Below, piece after piece: positions 5,655 through 6,819 of a stretch of 6,819 nucleotides of DNA. How positions within the stretch are numbered: the first letter of the stretch is position 1; each line of letters opens with the position of its first letter. The position numbers were made by a program, and so were the translations under genes. Source of the DNA: an uncultured Spongiibacteraceae bacterium (GTDB taxonomy: Bacteria; Pseudomonadota; Gammaproteobacteria; Pseudomonadales; Dasaniaceae); NCBI GenBank assembly GCA_937969395.1, contig CALBVI010000370.1, positions 1 to 6,819 on the forward strand, in the 5' to 3' direction. The notes below the pieces were generated by a model, which was given only the letters and a program-made list of their open reading frames with translations, searched no databases and had not been told where the DNA came from.

Positions 5655-6819
5655 TCAAAGCGGACGATAAACTTTAACATTGCTATAACCCTGCTCAGCC
5701 AAATGAGCAGCATGCAACTTACTCATCACACCTTTATCACAATAGAGCAAATACACCTTAGATTGATCCATCTCAGCAAATCGCGAATGCAATTCATAAA
5801 AAGGAATTTTCTCAATAGTAATGCCAGAGATCGCCTTTAAAGGCTTGCGCTCCTCCTCGGTAGAATGACGAACATCAATAATAACGCCATCCTGAATCGG
5901 CACGTTTAGCACCTCAACAGCTTGAGTCGTCAGTTCTTCATCACCGACTTGATCGATATTGGTGTAAACGGCATCCGCTAATGCCTGCTCCAATATAGCA
6001 AAATCAAATTTTGTCTCTTCATTAGCAATTTTTTCTGGCTTGGCCCGAGTCGTTGGCTTAACCGAAATAACACCGCAATATTCTGGCATGACCGCTGCGA
6101 ATTGCTCAGTGCCAATCTGCCTAGCCATTTTGATAATATCTTCTTTATCGGAGGCTATCAGTGGACGCAACACCAGCGAGTTGGTAACCGAGTCAATCAC
6201 TGACAAGTTCGTCAACGTCTGACTCGACACCTGTGCTATCGCCTCACCAGTAACAATTGCCTGCGCATTTAAATTCTCCGCAACTTTTTCACCAGCACGC
6301 ATCATCATGCGCTTTAAAACAACACCCATTTGCGAATCATTCACATTCTTTAGGATTTCTGACACCACCCCCTCAAATGGTACCGAGACAAATTTCACTC
6401 TCGAAGACGCGCCGTACTTCATCCATAGATAGAGAGCGACTTCCTTAACGCCAATTTCATGATCGCGACCACCAAGATTAAAAAAGCAAAAATGGGTACG
6501 CATCCCCCGCTTCATAGTGAGATACGTCGATACAGTAGAATCAAAACCGCCAGAGATTAAACTCACCACCGGATCTAAACTACCCAATGGAAAACCACCC
6601 AAGCCCTCATGACGCTGATTAACAATAAATAAGCTGTTATCGCGCAACTCTATACGCACAGTAATATCGGGATGATGCAAATCAACGCCGACTGCCTCAG
6701 TATTTTGATTCAGCCCACCGCCAACATACTGCTCCAACTCACTAGAGCTAAAATCATGCTTACCCACGCGCTTAGCACGCACCACAAAAGTCTTACCTTT
6801 AAGCCGTTCACCCCATAGC
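5655..6819 (-). CDS. thiI: tRNA 4-thiouridine synthase / thiamine thiazole sulfurtransferase ThiI (5' end outside window)
   Basis: The visible 387 C-terminal residues are closely similar to E. coli ThiI (482 aa). The frame stays open through the right edge, so roughly the first 95-100 residues are missing. The GTG at 6785 is not the start, because GERLKGKTF, a conserved THUMP segment, continues upstream of it. Seen in order (fragment numbering): end of the THUMP tRNA-binding domain, RVGKHDFSS (about 17-25) and YVGGGLNQ; the PP-loop SGGFDS (89-94) that adenylates U8; MPEYCGVIS with the conserved Cys248 (E. coli Cys344); and a rhodanese domain with LLYCDKGVMS, Cys360 (E. coli Cys456). From family knowledge, IscS transfers persulfide to the rhodanese Cys, and ThiI makes s4U8 in tRNA and supplies sulfur for the thiamine thiazole. 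Both cysteines are present, so both activities are plausible. It acts in the cytoplasm. It stops with TGA, converging on the small gene at 5197. Confidence 0.98.
   Translation of the reverse strand, partial: LWGERLKGKTFVVRAKRVGKHDFSSSELEQYVGGGLNQNTEAVGVDLHHPDITVRIELRDNSLFIVNQRHEGLGGFPLGSLDPVVSLISGGFDSTVSTYLTMKRGMRTHFCFFNLGGRDHEIGVKEVALYLWMKYGASSRVKFVSVPFEGVVSEILKNVNDSQMGVVLKRMMMRAGEKVAENLNAQAIVTGEAIAQVSSQTLTNLSVIDSVTNSLVLRPLIASDKEDIIKMARQIGTEQFAAVMPEYCGVISVKPTTRAKPEKIANEETKFDFAILEQALADAVYTNIDQVGDEELTTQAVEVLNVPIQDGVIIDVRHSTEEERKPLKAISGITIEKIPFYELHSRFAEMDQSKVYLLYCDKGVMSKLHAAHLAEQGYSNVKVYRPL

Noticed and set aside
5649..5661. GCTTT-ATC-AAAGC hairpin at the thiI stop
   Set aside because: A 5-bp stem with a 3-nt loop and no U tract on either strand is too weak to call a terminator, and most of it is coding or stop sequence.
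6040..6448. Two plus-strand ORFs (6040-6222 and 6257-6448)
   Set aside because: Both are antisense to strongly conserved thiI coding sequence and look like chance open frames.
6783..6785. GTG as start codon of thiI
   Set aside because: The reading frame continues upstream to the window edge with conserved THUMP residues (GERLKGKTF), so the gene is cut by the window and this GTG is an internal valine.

Overview
The window reads as ordinary chromosome of a Gammaproteobacterium, probably marine. The tRNA-thiolation gene at the right edge is very close to the enterobacterial ThiI, including the C-terminal rhodanese domain. Base composition is moderately AT-rich by eye (not computed). The exact lineage cannot be fixed from this sequence. 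No rRNA, tRNA, CRISPR array, insertion sequence or phage gene was seen.

Left half (1-3369, all minus strand): a three-gene operon read from right to left. It encodes a circularly permuted ATP-grasp ligase-like protein (1909-3369), an alpha-E helical protein (980-1909) and a transglutaminase-like protease-fold protein that runs off the left edge (1-943). The first two genes share one base (TAATG) and the third follows after 36 bp. This is the core of a widely conserved, biochemically uncharacterised cluster predicted from comparative genomics (Iyer, Aravind and colleagues) to form and cleave or rearrange peptide or isopeptide bonds. The catalytic Cys-His-Asp triad of the transglutaminase and the conserved ATP-grasp blocks all look intact. 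The most distinctive local feature is at the operon head. A perfect 17-bp tandem duplication copies the Shine-Dalgarno and start codon of the ATP-grasp gene, which creates a six-codon upstream ORF whose stop overlaps the real start (ATGA).

Middle (3565-4983, minus): a sodium-dependent transporter of the neurotransmitter:sodium symporter (NSS/LeuT) family. It has an intact sodium-site core but Gly at the position of LeuT's Arg30 gate residue. A 195-bp gap with an AT-rich palindrome and weak promoter-like sites separates it from the ligase operon.

Right (4984-6819): a 213-bp divergent intergenic region with a promoter candidate on each strand serves the transporter and a short plus-strand gene (5197-5625). 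That gene encodes an unrecognised membrane-anchored or lipoprotein-like protein of 142 residues. It converges, 29 bp apart, on thiI (5655 to the edge, minus), whose N-terminus lies outside the window. The transporter, the small protein and thiI have no evident functional link to the ligase operon.
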